Counted from the first letter of the stretch, positions 44,530 through 53,459 are shown. The stretch: DNA of 64,000 bases from Corynebacterium pseudodiphtheriticum DSM 44287 (GCF_000688415.1 NZ_JIAH01000005.1:186001-250000), one strand, 5' to 3'. Notes: generated by a model from the letters alone, not told the origin. Program-made: numbers and translations.

Positions 44530-44862
44530 GTGAGCGAAGAAAACAACGCTACCGGTGGAGCGGCTCGCCCAGTCGGTAAACGTCAACTCTCGGGTGCTTC
44601 CACGACATCCAGCGCTTCCTACGAAGCGAAGCGCGTCGTCAATGTCGATGACTCATCTGTTCGTGATGACAAGCCCGGTGGCGGTCCAACCAGCTTTGTT
44701 CCAGAGGTCGTCTCTGAAATGGGTAAGGTTGTCTGGCCTACCGCAAAGCAGATGGTGCAGTACACCATCGTCGTGTTCGCCTTCCTGTTCGTCCTTACTG
44801 CGCTGGTTTGGAGTATTGATACTGTTGCCAGCTTGGGAGTTGATGCAGTTCTTAACCCTTAG
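44530..44862 (+). CDS. secE: Preprotein translocase subunit SecE
   Basis: Small essential subunit of SecYEG. 110 residues: a hydrophilic N-terminal 55 residues, the conserved amphipathic FVPEVVSEMGKVVWPTAKQM, then one membrane helix (YTIVVFAFLFVLTALVWSID). GTG start with GAGGAG upstream. Follows tRNA-Trp and precedes nusG, the conserved arrangement. Confidence 0.95.
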   Translation: MSEENNATGGAARPVGKRQLSGASTTSSASYEAKRVVNVDDSSVRDDKPGGGPTSFVPEVVSEMGKVVWPTAKQMVQYTIVVFAFLFVLTALVWSIDTVASLGVDAVLNP

Positions 44863-44886
44863 GTATAGTTGCTATATATCTGGTTG

Positions 44887-44925
44887 TTATCCCGCTTATC
44901 CCTCGTTGGATAAGCGGGATAATTT
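44887..44925 (+). terminator. Strong hairpin between secE and nusG
   Basis: TTATCCCGCTTATCC (about 44888-44902) pairs with GGATAAGCGGGATAA (44908-44922), about 14 bp of stem with a 5-nt loop, followed by TTT only. It could terminate partially or protect the 3' end of secE mRNA. Confidence 0.55.
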
Positions 44926-44983
44926 ATGAGACAACCGCACCAGAATTACCCAATGACCCTATGCATAAGGGAGTAGAACGACC

Positions 44984-45919
44984 GTGAGCGAAGATACGCA
45001 GAACGAAAACCTTAACGACAGCGACGTTTTTGAAGACGTCACCCCGGAAGTAGCCAGGGCGAGCGAAGCGGCAGAGCTCGCTGCTGAGGAAGACCGCGAA
45101 TCGCTTGGTGATGACTACGATGCGGATTCCGATGATTTCGCCAAAGACCACGAAGAGGCCGTCAAGGCTACTGAAGCTGCCGCAAAGTCTGTAGAAGGCG
45201 CAGACGATGCCAGCGCAGAGGCTACTAATGATTCCGCTGAGTCTGATGCTTCTGCAACGGAGACGGATGCAGATGCGGATGCTGCCTACCGTATGCGTTT
45301 GCGGGAGTTCACGAAAGAGCTGAAGAAGCAGCCGGGGCAGTGGTACATCATTCAGTGCTATTCGGGTTACGAAAACAAGGTGAAAACCAACCTGGATATG
45401 CGCATCCAAACTCTTGAGGTTGAGGATTCCATCTTCGACGTCGTAGTTCCGATTGAAAATGTCGTGGAGAAAAAAGACGGCAAGAAAAAGATCGTCAAGA
45501 AGAAACTCCTGCCAGGCTACGTTTTGGTTCGCATGGAGATTAACGACCGCGCCTGGTCTGTGGTTCGTGATACCCCGGGTGTAACTTCTTTTGTGGGCAA
45601 CGAGGGCAATGCGACTGTCGTCAAGACCCGTGAGGTGGCCAAGTTCTTGCTGCCGAAGACCACCGAGGCACGTGAAGAGGCGCCGGCACAGGCAGAAGAA
45701 GAGCAGGTGGCAAGCCCGCAGAAGCCAGCCGCATCTGGCATCAATCACGATTACCAGGTTGGCGAAGCCGTCACGATCCTGTCTGGTGCGCTGGCTTCGG
45801 TTTCGGCTACTATCTCCGAGATCGACCCAGAAACCGGCAAGATGCAGGCGCTGGTGTCGATCTTTGGTCGCGAAACCCCTGTGGAACTCACCGCAGATCA
45901 GGTCGAGCGCATTATGTAG
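44984..45919 (+). CDS. nusG: Transcription termination/antitermination protein NusG
   Basis: 311 residues. NGN domain from about 118 ([23 protein letters not shown]) and a C-terminal KOW domain ([54 protein letters not shown]) that binds ribosome or Rho. The first 105 residues are a highly acidic Asp/Glu/Ala/Ser extension, longer than in E. coli but known in kind from actinobacteria. GTG start with AGGGAG upstream. Confidence 0.96.
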   Translation: MSEDTQNENLNDSDVFEDVTPEVARASEAAELAAEEDRESLGDDYDADSDDFAKDHEEAVKATEAAAKSVEGADDASAEATNDSAESDASATETDADADAAYRMRLREFTKELKKQPGQWYIIQCYSGYENKVKTNLDMRIQTLEVEDSIFDVVVPIENVVEKKDGKKKIVKKKLLPGYVLVRMEINDRAWSVVRDTPGVTSFVGNEGNATVVKTREVAKFLLPKTTEAREEAPAQAEEEQVASPQKPAASGINHDYQVGEAVTILSGALASVSATISEIDPETGKMQALVSIFGRETPVELTADQVERIM

Positions 45920-45927
45920 TTTGAGCC

Positions 45928-45959
45928 TGGCGCCCGGGTTTGGGCTTGGCGCCCGGGTT
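45928..45959 (+). repeat. GC-rich direct repeat between nusG and rplK
   Basis: TGGCGCCCGGGTT occurs at 45928-45940 and 45947-45959. Each copy contains GGCGCC and CCCGGG palindromes. The second copy overlaps a candidate rplK promoter. Confidence 0.7.
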
Positions 45960-45969
45960 ACAGTACGCT
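45940..45969 (+). promoter_or_regulatory. Candidate promoter for rplK-rplA
   Basis: TTGGGC (45940-45945), 18-bp spacer, TACGCT (45964-45969). It leaves a leader of about 150 nt before rplK that contains CCGG-rich hairpins and may carry ribosomal-protein autoregulation. Confidence 0.35.
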
Positions 45970-46128
45970 AGGTCTTCGTGTGTGCGTACTGATGCGTGCG
46001 CAATCGCGTTTGCAGCAGCACACCGGAAAAGAATTGCACATCCCCGGTTGCCGGCGAAGGCCGGAATCCGGACAGCCCCCGTTATTCATCGTGGCGGGGT
46101 GCTGGTACCACGGAATTGAGGTAAAACG

Positions 46129-46578
46129 ATGGCTCCTAAGAAGAAAAAGAAGCAAGCAGGCTTTATTAAGCTGCAGATCCAGGCTGGTCAGGCAAACCCT
46201 GCTCCTCCAGTCGGCCCTGCCCTGGGTGCCCACCAGGTCAACATCATGGAATTCTGCAAGGCTTATAACGCCGCTACCGAAGACAAGCGCGGCGAAGTTA
46301 TCCCTGTAGAAATCACCGTCTACGAGGACCGCTCCTTCGACTTCAAGCTGAAGACCCCACCTGCTGCCAAGTTGCTGCTGAAGGCTGCTGGCGTACAGAA
46401 GGGCTCCGGCGTTCCGCACACCCAGAAGGTCGGAACCGTAACCTGGGAACAGTGCAAGGAAATCGGCAAGACCAAGTTCGAAGATCTGAACGCTCGTGAC
46501 GAGGAAAACGCTGCCCGCATCATCGCTGGTACCGCTCGCTCCATGGGCCTGAACGTTGATGGACACCCAGACGCGTAA
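46129..46578 (+). CDS. rplK: 50S ribosomal protein L11
   Basis: 149 residues, near the usual 141-145. [36 protein letters not shown] is the classic N-terminal signature with the thiostrepton-region prolines, and [13 protein letters not shown] plus the C-terminal [12 protein letters not shown] complete it. Binds the GTPase-associated region of 23S rRNA. GAGG lies before the ATG. Confidence 0.98.
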   Translation: MAPKKKKKQAGFIKLQIQAGQANPAPPVGPALGAHQVNIMEFCKAYNAATEDKRGEVIPVEITVYEDRSFDFKLKTPPAAKLLLKAAGVQKGSGVPHTQKVGTVTWEQCKEIGKTKFEDLNARDEENAARIIAGTARSMGLNVDGHPDA

Positions 46579-46724
46579 GTCGGAGACCTCGCAAGCGTTA
46601 AGGTCTGTCGTACCGCAGCCTTGATGTTCGCCATGGCCGCATTCGGATGCGGCCACATCCACCGTGGCAGAGCCAGCTACGGCTCGCTGACCACGACAAT
46701 CCCCAAACTTAAAGGAATTGAGAA

Positions 46725-47435
46725 ATGAGCACTAAGTCCAAAGCTTTTAAAGAAGCCGCGACCAAGATCTCCCGCGACCACCTGTACCGCCCACTAGAGG
46801 CAGTAAAGCTGGCTAAGGATACTTCTTCGAAGAACTTCGATGCCACCATCGACGTCGCTATGCGTCTGGGCGTTGACCCACGTAAGGCTGACCAGTTGGT
46901 TCGCGGCACCGTGTCCCTTCCAAATGGCACCGGTAAAGATGTTCGCGTTGCTGTTTTCGCGGCTGGCGAGAAGGCCACCGAAGCTGAGCAGGCTGGCGCC
47001 GACATCGTCGGTGTTGATGAGCTGATCTCCCAGGTCACCGAAGGCAAGATCGATTTCGACGTCGCAATTGCTACCCCTGACCAGATGGCTAAGATCGGTC
47101 GTATCGCGCGCGTCCTGGGCCCTCGTGGCCTGATGCCAAACCCGAAGACCGGTACCGTCACTAACGACGTCACCAAGGCGATCAAGGAAGTTAAGGGCGG
47201 TAAGATCTCTTTCCGTGTTGACAAGGCTTCCAACCTGCACGCCCTGATCGGTAAGGCCTCGTTCAGCGAGCAAGCTCTGGCTGAGAACTACGGCGCATTG
47301 TTGGATGAAGTTCTGCGTCTGAAGCCATCGGCTGCAAAGGGTGTTTACCTGAAGAAGGTTACCGTTTCTTCCACCACTGGTCCTGGTGTTCCAGTTGACC
47401 CATCGGTGCAGAAGAACTACACCGTAGAGGCTTAA
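46725..47435 (+). CDS. rplA: 50S ribosomal protein L1
   Basis: 236 residues. [30 protein letters not shown] near the N-terminus, [21 protein letters not shown] in the middle and [21 protein letters not shown] at the end are all canonical. Builds the L1 stalk and in many bacteria represses its own mRNA. AAAGGAATTGAG precedes the ATG. A 146-bp leader lies between rplK and rplA. Confidence 0.98.
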   Translation: MSTKSKAFKEAATKISRDHLYRPLEAVKLAKDTSSKNFDATIDVAMRLGVDPRKADQLVRGTVSLPNGTGKDVRVAVFAAGEKATEAEQAGADIVGVDELISQVTEGKIDFDVAIATPDQMAKIGRIARVLGPRGLMPNPKTGTVTNDVTKAIKEVKGGKISFRVDKASNLHALIGKASFSEQALAENYGALLDEVLRLKPSAAKGVYLKKVTVSSTTGPGVPVDPSVQKNYTVEA

Positions 47436-47546
47436 ACACCTCCAGGCTTAACCATCCTACGCTTAGGTAGCTCAAGACTTAAGCAACTGAGTGCCCGTGT
47501 GTTTTGCCCGAGGATCTCGCGCCCGAAGCACTCGTACTGCACTCCG

Positions 47547-47589
47547 CCCACCTTCACTCCCGTCCATTGGGATAGTGCAGGTGGGTTTT
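47547..47589 (+). terminator. Terminator of the rplKA transcript
   Basis: CCCACC...CACTCCC pairs with GGGATAGTG...GGTGGG and is followed by TTTT. Confidence 0.7.
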
Positions 47590-47661
47590 CTAGTATCCGT
47601 CAATTACCCTGCTATTGCCCCCTATTAACTCTGTTGTGCACGGGGTAATCTTGAAAGTACT

Positions 47662-48126
47662 ATGCGGTATCTCTATCTGGCCCTTGGGCTGTTGTGCGTG
47701 GGGCTCGGTGCTTTCGGTGCGGTAGTGCCGTTGGTACCGGCGACTCCGTTCGTGCTGCTGGCGTTTTTCTTTTTCACGCGTAGTTCGCAGCGGTTGGAAT
47801 TCTATATCGTGCACCGCTCACCGCTGCGTAGTTATCTCATTGATTTTTACTCTGGTTCGTTAAGCCGCAGACGTCGGATATACATCATTGCGACGGCCTG
47901 GGCCTCAATGATCTTGTCAACGATTTTGGTGGGAAAATTGTGGTTCGCGGTCATGATGGTAGGCATCGGGATGATTGCCGCGACCGTAATTTGGCGCCGC
48001 GAGCCCAAACCAGAAAAAGTAGCTCGTTTTTGGCGCCGTTATGAAGAGTCTGCTCGTCTCCAGAAACGTCGCCAGCAGGAACAGCACCAACTGGATCAGC
48101 ACCAACAGAAACGTCGTCAGAAATGA
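47662..48126 (+). CDS. DUF454 (YbaN-like) inner membrane protein
   Basis: 154 residues. YLALGLLCVGLGAFGAVVPLVPATPFVLLAFFFFTRSSQRLEFYI is the DUF454 signature; two further hydrophobic segments lie at about 75-110. The C-terminal 35 residues are Gln/Arg/Lys-rich. Function of the family is unknown. It interrupts the ribosomal protein cluster. An inverted repeat overlaps its stop codon. Confidence 0.85.
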   Translation: MRYLYLALGLLCVGLGAFGAVVPLVPATPFVLLAFFFFTRSSQRLEFYIVHRSPLRSYLIDFYSGSLSRRRRIYIIATAWASMILSTILVGKLWFAVMMVGIGMIAATVIWRREPKPEKVARFWRRYEESARLQKRRQQEQHQLDQHQQKRRQK

Positions 48127-48158
48127 CGCCGCGGATAGGAACGCCGTCAGAAATGACG
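48115..48158. promoter_or_regulatory. Two identical inverted repeats, candidate operator
   Basis: CGTCAGAAATGACG, a 5-bp inverted repeat around GAAA, occurs at 48115-48128 and 48145-48158. The centres are 30 bp apart, close to three helical turns. The -10 box of the CrtI-like gene begins 31 bp further on. Confidence 0.45.
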
Positions 48159-48188
48159 CCAATACGGTCGCCGCATATCGCAGATGCT

Positions 48189-48194
48189 TAGATT
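48189..48194 (+). promoter_or_regulatory. -10 box for leaderless CrtI-like transcript
   Basis: TAGATT, 6 nt before ATG 48201, no Shine-Dalgarno. Confidence 0.5.
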
Positions 48195-48200
48195 TAACCT

Positions 48201-49754
48201 ATGAGTTGTGGTTTTGCCCGGTCTTCCTTCGCCCACAATGGCAAGGCCCGGGTCGCCGTGATTGGTGCCGGCCCTAACGGCCTTACTGCTGCAGCAGTTT
48301 TAGCGCAGGCTGGCTGCCGGATAGAAGTTTTTGAATCCGCCGACCATATCGGTGGATCAGCACGCACCCACCCTGCGTTCGGGGCGGGGAGCGCGGTTGA
48401 TTTCGGTGCTGCGGCTCATCCGTTTGGAGTCGTGAGTCCGGTGTTTCGCCAATTAGGCCTCGAAAATTATGGGCTGGAGTGGAAGCATCCGCAGTACCCG
48501 ATGGCGCACCCGCTTGTCGACGCACCTGCGGTTATCTTGCATCGCGATCTTAAGACCACCGCCGCACAGTTTTCCGACCATGACCGCCGCGTGTGGAACC
48601 ACCTGCACAAGCCGCTTGTCGACGACGTCGGCAAGCTTGTCAACTCTGTGCTTCCGGTCCGCCCACGTTACCCGCTTGCTCTCGCGCGCTTGGGCCTGCG
48701 GGGTGTGTGGCCGGCGAGAAGCTTAACTTCGCGACTGCTTGTTGACGAAGCTGCCCGGGCCTTGCTGGTTGGTTCTGCTGTGCACGCGATTCGCCCGCCG
48801 AGCCAGCCAGGTACCGCAGCGTTTGGATTGTTGTTTAATTCACTCGGGATGACCACGGGTTGGCCGGTGGTTTCCGGCGGTACTGGACAATTAGTTAGGG
48901 CTTTGGCACGCGTGATTAAGCACTACGGCGGGACAATCAAGACCGGTGCTAAGGTCCAGGATCTTTCTGGTTTTGTAACCTATGACGCTGTGGTGACTAC
49001 GCAAACTCCGCGGCAGCTACTGGCCTTGCAAGGGCTAGATTTGTCTAGGCCGCGTTCGCGGAGTCTACGACGATGGAAGTACGGTACCGCGGTGTACAAG
49101 GTGGACTATTTGGTTAATGGTCCGGTGCGGTGGAATGATCCGCGAGTAGCAGGGGCGGGCACGGTGCACGTGGGTGGAACCGTGTCTGAGATGCAGTTAG
49201 CGGAAAGCCAGGCTGCAGCGGGGACGTTGCCGGAGCGCCCATTCGTGATGGTCTGTCAACAACAGACCGCGGACCCTACGCGTTTTTCTGGCAGTTGGCG
49301 GTCGTTGGGGGTTGGGAGGGTGCTCTCGGCGCAGATAGATGCAGGGAGAATACCGGAGGATGCCAGGCAACCGCACATCCTCTGGGCCTATGCCCACGTG
49401 CCGCATGGTTACCAGGAGCAATTCCCGGGTGAAGTAGCAGGCCTGATAGAAACGCAAATTTCGCGATATGCCTCTGGGTTTTCCGCGCAAATTATCGAAC
49501 GCCACCAGGCTTCTCCAGTCCAGCTGCAGGAAGCCAACGCGAATCTGATCGGCGGGGATATCGCCGGTGGGGCTATGAATTTGGCGCAGATGGTAAGGCG
49601 GCGTCAATACGTTGGCACGCTGACGATGAATCCGGAGGTTCCGGTGGTGCAGGCGAGTGGGGCCAGCCTGCCAGGCGCAGGTGTGCACGGCATGGCCGGG
49701 TGGCGAGCAGCCCAAACGATTCTCCGTAGATTTGGTGCTACCGAATTCAGCTGA
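48201..49754 (+). CDS. CrtI/phytoene-desaturase-like FAD oxidoreductase
   Basis: 517 residues. Rossmann motif VAVIGAGPNGLTAAAVLAQAGCRIEVFE at about 18-45, then HIGGSARTHP and the C-terminal GASLPGAGVHGMAGWRAAQTILR that contacts FAD. This is the amine oxidase/phytoene-dehydrogenase superfamily. No phytoene synthase or other carotenoid gene is near, so carotenoid chemistry is unproven; related actinobacterial proteins are simply annotated as NAD(P)/FAD-dependent oxidoreductases. Confidence 0.85.
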   Translation: MSCGFARSSFAHNGKARVAVIGAGPNGLTAAAVLAQAGCRIEVFESADHIGGSARTHPAFGAGSAVDFGAAAHPFGVVSPVFRQLGLENYGLEWKHPQYPMAHPLVDAPAVILHRDLKTTAAQFSDHDRRVWNHLHKPLVDDVGKLVNSVLPVRPRYPLALARLGLRGVWPARSLTSRLLVDEAARALLVGSAVHAIRPPSQPGTAAFGLLFNSLGMTTGWPVVSGGTGQLVRALARVIKHYGGTIKTGAKVQDLSGFVTYDAVVTTQTPRQLLALQGLDLSRPRSRSLRRWKYGTAVYKVDYLVNGPVRWNDPRVAGAGTVHVGGTVSEMQLAESQAAAGTLPERPFVMVCQQQTADPTRFSGSWRSLGVGRVLSAQIDAGRIPEDARQPHILWAYAHVPHGYQEQFPGEVAGLIETQISRYASGFSAQIIERHQASPVQLQEANANLIGGDIAGGAMNLAQMVRRRQYVGTLTMNPEVPVVQASGASLPGAGVHGMAGWRAAQTILRRFGATEFS

Positions 49755-49815
49755 TAGGCTTTTTCCTGAAGTTTGAACGGCTTTTGCCGCGCTCAAGTTT
49801 CACCGAAGACCGTCG

Positions 49816-49946
49816 GTTATCCGCGTAGCGGATCGAAGGTCACCCCACGAGTTGCTCGTGGTGGCGACGACCCACGCAGGAGACACTTGTGCATTCCAAC
49901 CAGAAGGTTGTATGCGCCCTGTGCTCTTGCACGGGGCTTTTTTGTT
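49816..49946 (+). ncRNA. Candidate L10(L12) ribosomal-protein leader with terminator
   Basis: Upstream of rplJ lie successive hairpins: ATCCGC/GCGGAT (49819-49833), CCACGAG/CTCGTGG (49845-49861), a GCAT...ATGC stem around CCAACC/GGTTG, then GCCCTGTGC/GCACGGGGC followed by TTTTTT (about 49916-49946). The last is a good terminator. Layout and place match the known L10 leader, in which L10-L12 binding controls rplJ-rplL. The transcription start was not identified. Confidence 0.65.
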
Positions 49947-50041
49947 GCTAGCTTGCCAGCCCCAGTGGCATGGTCTTGCTAGAAGCAGGGGAGTCTCGTG
50001 GTGACACCACTAGGATGTATCGAAAGGAGGCGTGAGTAACC

Positions 50042-50563
50042 ATGGCAAACCCGAAGAATGTTGCGGAATTGGCCAAGCTGAAAAACAAGCTGGCTGAGTC
50101 TGACTCGGTAGTTCTGACTGAATACCGTGGTCTGACTGTTCCGCAGATTTCCGAGCTGCGTGATCAGCTGGGTTTCGATGTTGAATACTCCGTCGCCAAG
50201 AACACCCTTCTGAAGATTGCCGTTAACGAAGCGGGAATCACTGACCTTGACGAATACTTCCAGGGCCCAACCGCCGTCGCCTTCATTAAGGGCGAGGCTG
50301 TTGACGCCGCGAAGGTATTCAAGAAGTTCGGTTCCGAAAACGACGCTCTTGTCGTTAAGGCCGGCTACATGGACGGCAACGCACTGAATGCCGACCAAGT
50401 CAAGGCATTGGCTGACCTGGACAGCCGCGAGGTAACCCTTGCGAAGCTGGCCGGCGCTATGAAGGGCAACTTGGCAAAGGCAGCAGCAGTGTTCAACGCA
50501 CCTGCTACCAAGATGGCTCGCCTCGGCGCTGCTCTCGAAGAGAAGAAGCAGAACGAAGGCTAA
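50042..50563 (+). CDS. rplJ: 50S ribosomal protein L10
   Basis: 173 residues. LTEYRGLTVPQISELRDQL and YSVAKNTLLKIAVNEAG near the N-terminus bind 23S rRNA; the C-terminal helix carries L7/L12 dimers. AAAGGAGG precedes the ATG. The leader upstream contains attenuator-like hairpins. rplL follows after 150 bp. Confidence 0.98.
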   Translation: MANPKNVAELAKLKNKLAESDSVVLTEYRGLTVPQISELRDQLGFDVEYSVAKNTLLKIAVNEAGITDLDEYFQGPTAVAFIKGEAVDAAKVFKKFGSENDALVVKAGYMDGNALNADQVKALADLDSREVTLAKLAGAMKGNLAKAAAVFNAPATKMARLGAALEEKKQNEG

Positions 50564-50713
50564 AAACCACACGGTGCTGGCCCTCGCGGTTGCAAGACCT
50601 GGCTGGATTATCCAGCCCGGCTCGCATGCCGACGATGCGCCGGAACCAACGACAAATTGTGCACTGTGAAGCGCGAAAGCGCAGAACACGCAACTATAGA
50701 AAGGAAGCCTGAC

Positions 50714-51100
50714 ATGGCTAAGCTCTCCAAGGACGAGCTCATTGAAGCGTTCAAGGAAATGACCCTGATCGAACTTTCCGATTTCGTTAAGGAATTCGAG
50801 GAAGTATTCGACGTTGAAGCTGCTGCTCCTGCAGCTGTAGCTGCTGCTCCAGCCGCTGGTGCTGGCGAAGGCGCTGCTGAAGAGAAGGACGAGTTCGACG
50901 TTGTCCTGACCGACGCTGGCGCTAAGAAGATCGGCGTTATTAAGGCTGTCCGCGAAATCGTTTCCGGCCTGGGCCTGAAGGAAGCCAAGGAACTCGTAGA
51001 GTCCGCTCCAAAGGCTATCATCGAGGGCGCTTCCAAGGACGACGCCGAGGCTGCAAAGACCAAGCTGGAAGAAGCTGGCGCTTCTGTCGAGCTGAAGTAG
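50714..51100 (+). CDS. rplL: 50S ribosomal protein L7/L12
   Basis: 128 residues from ATG 50714 with AGAAAGGAAG upstream; the open frame begins at 50657 but [20 protein letters not shown] is the family start. The Ala-rich hinge and the C-terminal [25 protein letters not shown] are canonical. Recruits translational GTPases. Confidence 0.98.
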   Translation: MAKLSKDELIEAFKEMTLIELSDFVKEFEEVFDVEAAAPAAVAAAPAAGAGEGAAEEKDEFDVVLTDAGAKKIGVIKAVREIVSGLGLKEAKELVESAPKAIIEGASKDDAEAAKTKLEEAGASVELK

Positions 51101-51162
51101 TCTTTACTACCCCAAGCATTCTTGCCACCGCCGCGAGTCGGTTATAACTCGTAACAATCGCT

Positions 51163-51201
51163 AACCCGCGGGTTCACCTTTTCGGTGCCCGCGGGTTTTG
51201 T
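51163..51201 (+). terminator. Terminator after rplL
   Basis: AACCCGCGGG (51163-51172) pairs with CCCGCGGGTT (51188-51197), with inner TTCACC/GGTG pairing, then T-rich sequence. Confidence 0.85.
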
Positions 51202-51249
51202 TATGGGATTTGGCAGCGTTTCCGGTCGTTTAATCCGATAAACCCCCAA

Positions 51250-52571
51250 TTAACCCTGGCGCGGCTCGGGGTGTTGCCACAACGATGTCACTGGAAGGAC
51301 AAATATAGTGTGCCCGTCGTCGTGGAATCGGAGTGCCTTATCCCCGAGGTAGATAACGACGGTTGCCGCTACGCGTTGACCTAGCTGTGAGCCAATGGTT
51401 TTTAGGTGTTTCCACGCGCGTGCATCGACGTCATGCGAGCTTTTTACTTCGATGAGAATAACCCGCCCGTCGGCAAGCTCAACAACGATATCGATTTCTT
51501 CGTTTCTTCGCCGGAAATGAGCGATGGAATACCGCTCGGTAGACCAGGTCTGTTGTTTGCGCAGTTCTCCGACGATGAATGCTGCTAGAAGTGCACCGTA
51601 TAATTCAAAGCCGCCGGATTGCAGCGATTTTTGCACGGTTAGTCCTGATAAAAACGCGGCGAGCCCTGTATCGGAAACGCTGATTTTTGGGCGTTTCACG
51701 CTGCGGTTGGTAAAACCGACGCCCCAGCCGGGAATAGAGTCGACCAGATACATCCGTTCAGCGAGCTGTAGATAGTCGGTAAGTGCAGTTTCGGAGATTC
51801 CTAGGTTCCGGGCGACTTTTGCTTTGACAAGTTCAGCTTGTCCTTGGCTTGCCAATATTTTTAACAATGGTTGCAGATATTCTGCGTAGTCACTGCTTCC
51901 TGCTAATTCACGTGCGCCATGGGTAGCTAAGCGTTCCAGATATGAAGAAAATCATCGGTCCCGTCGGTGACCAGGCTCTCTCTTTAGTGGCTCTGGGTAT
52001 CCACCTGCAATAACAATCGATCTTTGCTGCTCAGGGCGAGCAATATTTTCGTGCTGGTAGTGCTCGCCGACGGAGTCGATCGTGGTACTGGAAGTGACAG
52101 AAAGGATCCAGTGGACCCAATCTTCTGGGGTTGACCTATTGGCTAATTCTCCCTGACTGAGCCCGTAGAGACGTAGTGATTCCGCTCGTCCGGCAAGAGA
52201 ATCGGATACCCCGGGGAGAGTGAGCAAATCGGTGGATCCGGTAATGGCATACCTGCCCGGACGGCGGTCTAAGTCAATGACGCGTTTCATGGCCAAAGCG
52301 AAATTGGGCGCGCGCTGTGCTTCGTCAATGACAAGAGTCTTGTTTGGTGCTTGTTGTAGAAATCCGATTGGGTCAGCCTGTGCATATTCGCGGTCTACGT
52401 CGACATCCAAGGTGACAAAAGCGGCTTCATCGTTGCTGAATGTTTGCCGTAACAGGGTTGATTTGCCGACCTGGCGTGCTCTCTGTACTACCAGTAATGG
52501 AGAGTCTTCAATGATCTCTCGAGCGATTACCGTAGGCTATGCCTACGTACTTCGTACGAGAGGTTCTTCAT
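51250..52571 (-). pseudogene. Broken AAA_14/DUF4143 ATPase
   Basis: Three lesions or breaks in one gene. The central part (52410-51952) has Walker B TLVIDEAQRAP; the codons before it, without a start, encode the Walker A ARQVGKSTLL. The C-terminal part (51867-51250) is a DUF4143 domain with a PD-(D/E)XK-like HFRRRNEEIDIVVELADGRVILIEVKSS. The two open parts are in the same frame, separated by TGA at 51952-51954 where a tryptophan (TGG) would give RRDRWFSSYLERL. At the 5' end an ATG (52571) opens only 14 codons in another frame before a stop, so a frameshift near 52530 is also needed. Function lost or needing suppression. Confidence 0.8.
52531..52558. repeat. Two adjacent short palindromes at the frameshift site
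   Basis: CGTAGGC-TAT-GCCTACG (52531-52547) and CGTAC-TTC-GTACG (52546-52558). They coincide with the place where the ATPase reading frame is lost. Confidence 0.6.
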
Positions 52572-52598
52572 GGCTAAATAATAGTAGGTGAACACGCT

Positions 52599-52698
52599 GC
52601 ACGGGGTTTGTGTAGCTCAAGCGCGAGGATTTACCGAAGTTAGCACGGGGAAAAACCAATGATAGCGCAAGGATTAACCACAATAGACGCGAGGATTT
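52599..52698. repeat. 22-bp-phased degenerate repeat array, five units
   Basis: A core related to GCGCGAGGATTT starts at 52599, 52621, 52643, 52665 and 52687, exactly every 22 bp. Linkers between cores are variable, with ACC after three of them. The array begins 28 bp from the ATG of the broken ATPase. The region 52572-52919 contains no gene. Confidence 0.65.
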
Positions 52699-52819
52699 TG
52701 TCGAACAAGCAGGTGCGGTTCCGGCGGGTGGGAAATCGTTCTGCCGTCGAGTGTGTTCCACACAAGGGCCCTCCACCATTTACTCATACTTTCGGATGAT
52801 TTTTCGGATCCAGAAGAGG

Positions 52820-52859
52820 TAAACTAAAGCCTAGTGCTGCCACCACAATTGGCGGCAGC
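52820..52859 (+). promoter_or_regulatory. -10-like box and leader hairpin before the flavodoxin gene
   Basis: TAAACT at 52820-52825 is followed by GCTGCC (52836-52841) pairing with GGCAGC (52854-52859). The gene starts 60 bp later with its own Shine-Dalgarno. No clear -35 was found. Confidence 0.35.
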
Positions 52860-52919
52860 GTCGGCACTGTCGGCATGCTACCCGCGCAGATGCCACCATT
52901 TGTGAAGAAAGGATTCCCC

Positions 52920-53459
52920 ATGACTGGCACCCCGAACACCCTTCTCGTTTTCTTTTCTCGTAGCGGTGAAAATCTCTGGGATGGTGGTCGCCGCACACTA
53001 GAAATCGGTAACACCAAGCGTGTCGCCGGTATGATCGCCGAACGCATCGAATGCGACATTTTCGAGATCACGGCCGCTGACCCTTATTCCGACGAGTTCG
53101 ATTCCGTTGACCAGCGCTCGGCACAAGAACTACGCGACAATGCTCGTCCAGCCATCGCTGGCGAATTGCCCGACGTCGGCAAGTATGAGCGCATCATCGT
53201 GGGCAGCCCGGTGTGGCACGCAGAACTCCCCATGATTCTGCGCACCTTCTTCGATGAGACCAACGGTCTGGCAGGCAAGGACGTCTATCCGTTTGTGACG
53301 TTTACTGGCGGTGCGGGGGCGGCATTGTCGGAGGTGGCTGCGGCATGTCCGAAGGCGACGGTGCACCAGGGGCTGCCGGTTCGCGGTGAGGATGTGGACA
53401 ATGCAGGGGAAGATGTTGACGCCTGGGTGGCAGTCGAGTTCCACGGTGAGGAGCTTTGA
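52920..53459 (+). CDS. Flavodoxin-like protein
   Basis: 179 residues from ATG 52920, with AAGAAAGGA upstream. TLLVFFSRSGENLWDGG is the FMN phosphate-binding loop, followed by GNTKRVAGMIAERIECDIFEI, a GSPVWHAELPMILRTFF segment and VTFTGGAGAALSEV. These fit the flavodoxin_4 group of FMN reductase-like proteins. The extension to 52875 is not conserved-looking. Redox partner unknown. Confidence 0.85.
   Translation: MTGTPNTLLVFFSRSGENLWDGGRRTLEIGNTKRVAGMIAERIECDIFEITAADPYSDEFDSVDQRSAQELRDNARPAIAGELPDVGKYERIIVGSPVWHAELPMILRTFFDETNGLAGKDVYPFVTFTGGAGAALSEVAAACPKATVHQGLPVRGEDVDNAGEDVDAWVAVEFHGEEL

Noticed and set aside
48201..49754. Carotenoid biosynthesis cluster
   Set aside because: Only one CrtI-like protein, with no phytoene synthase, GGPP synthase next to it or other crt genes.
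52599..52698. CRISPR array
   Set aside because: Units are 22 bp apart, so spacers would be about 10 bp; cores are degenerate and no cas genes are present.
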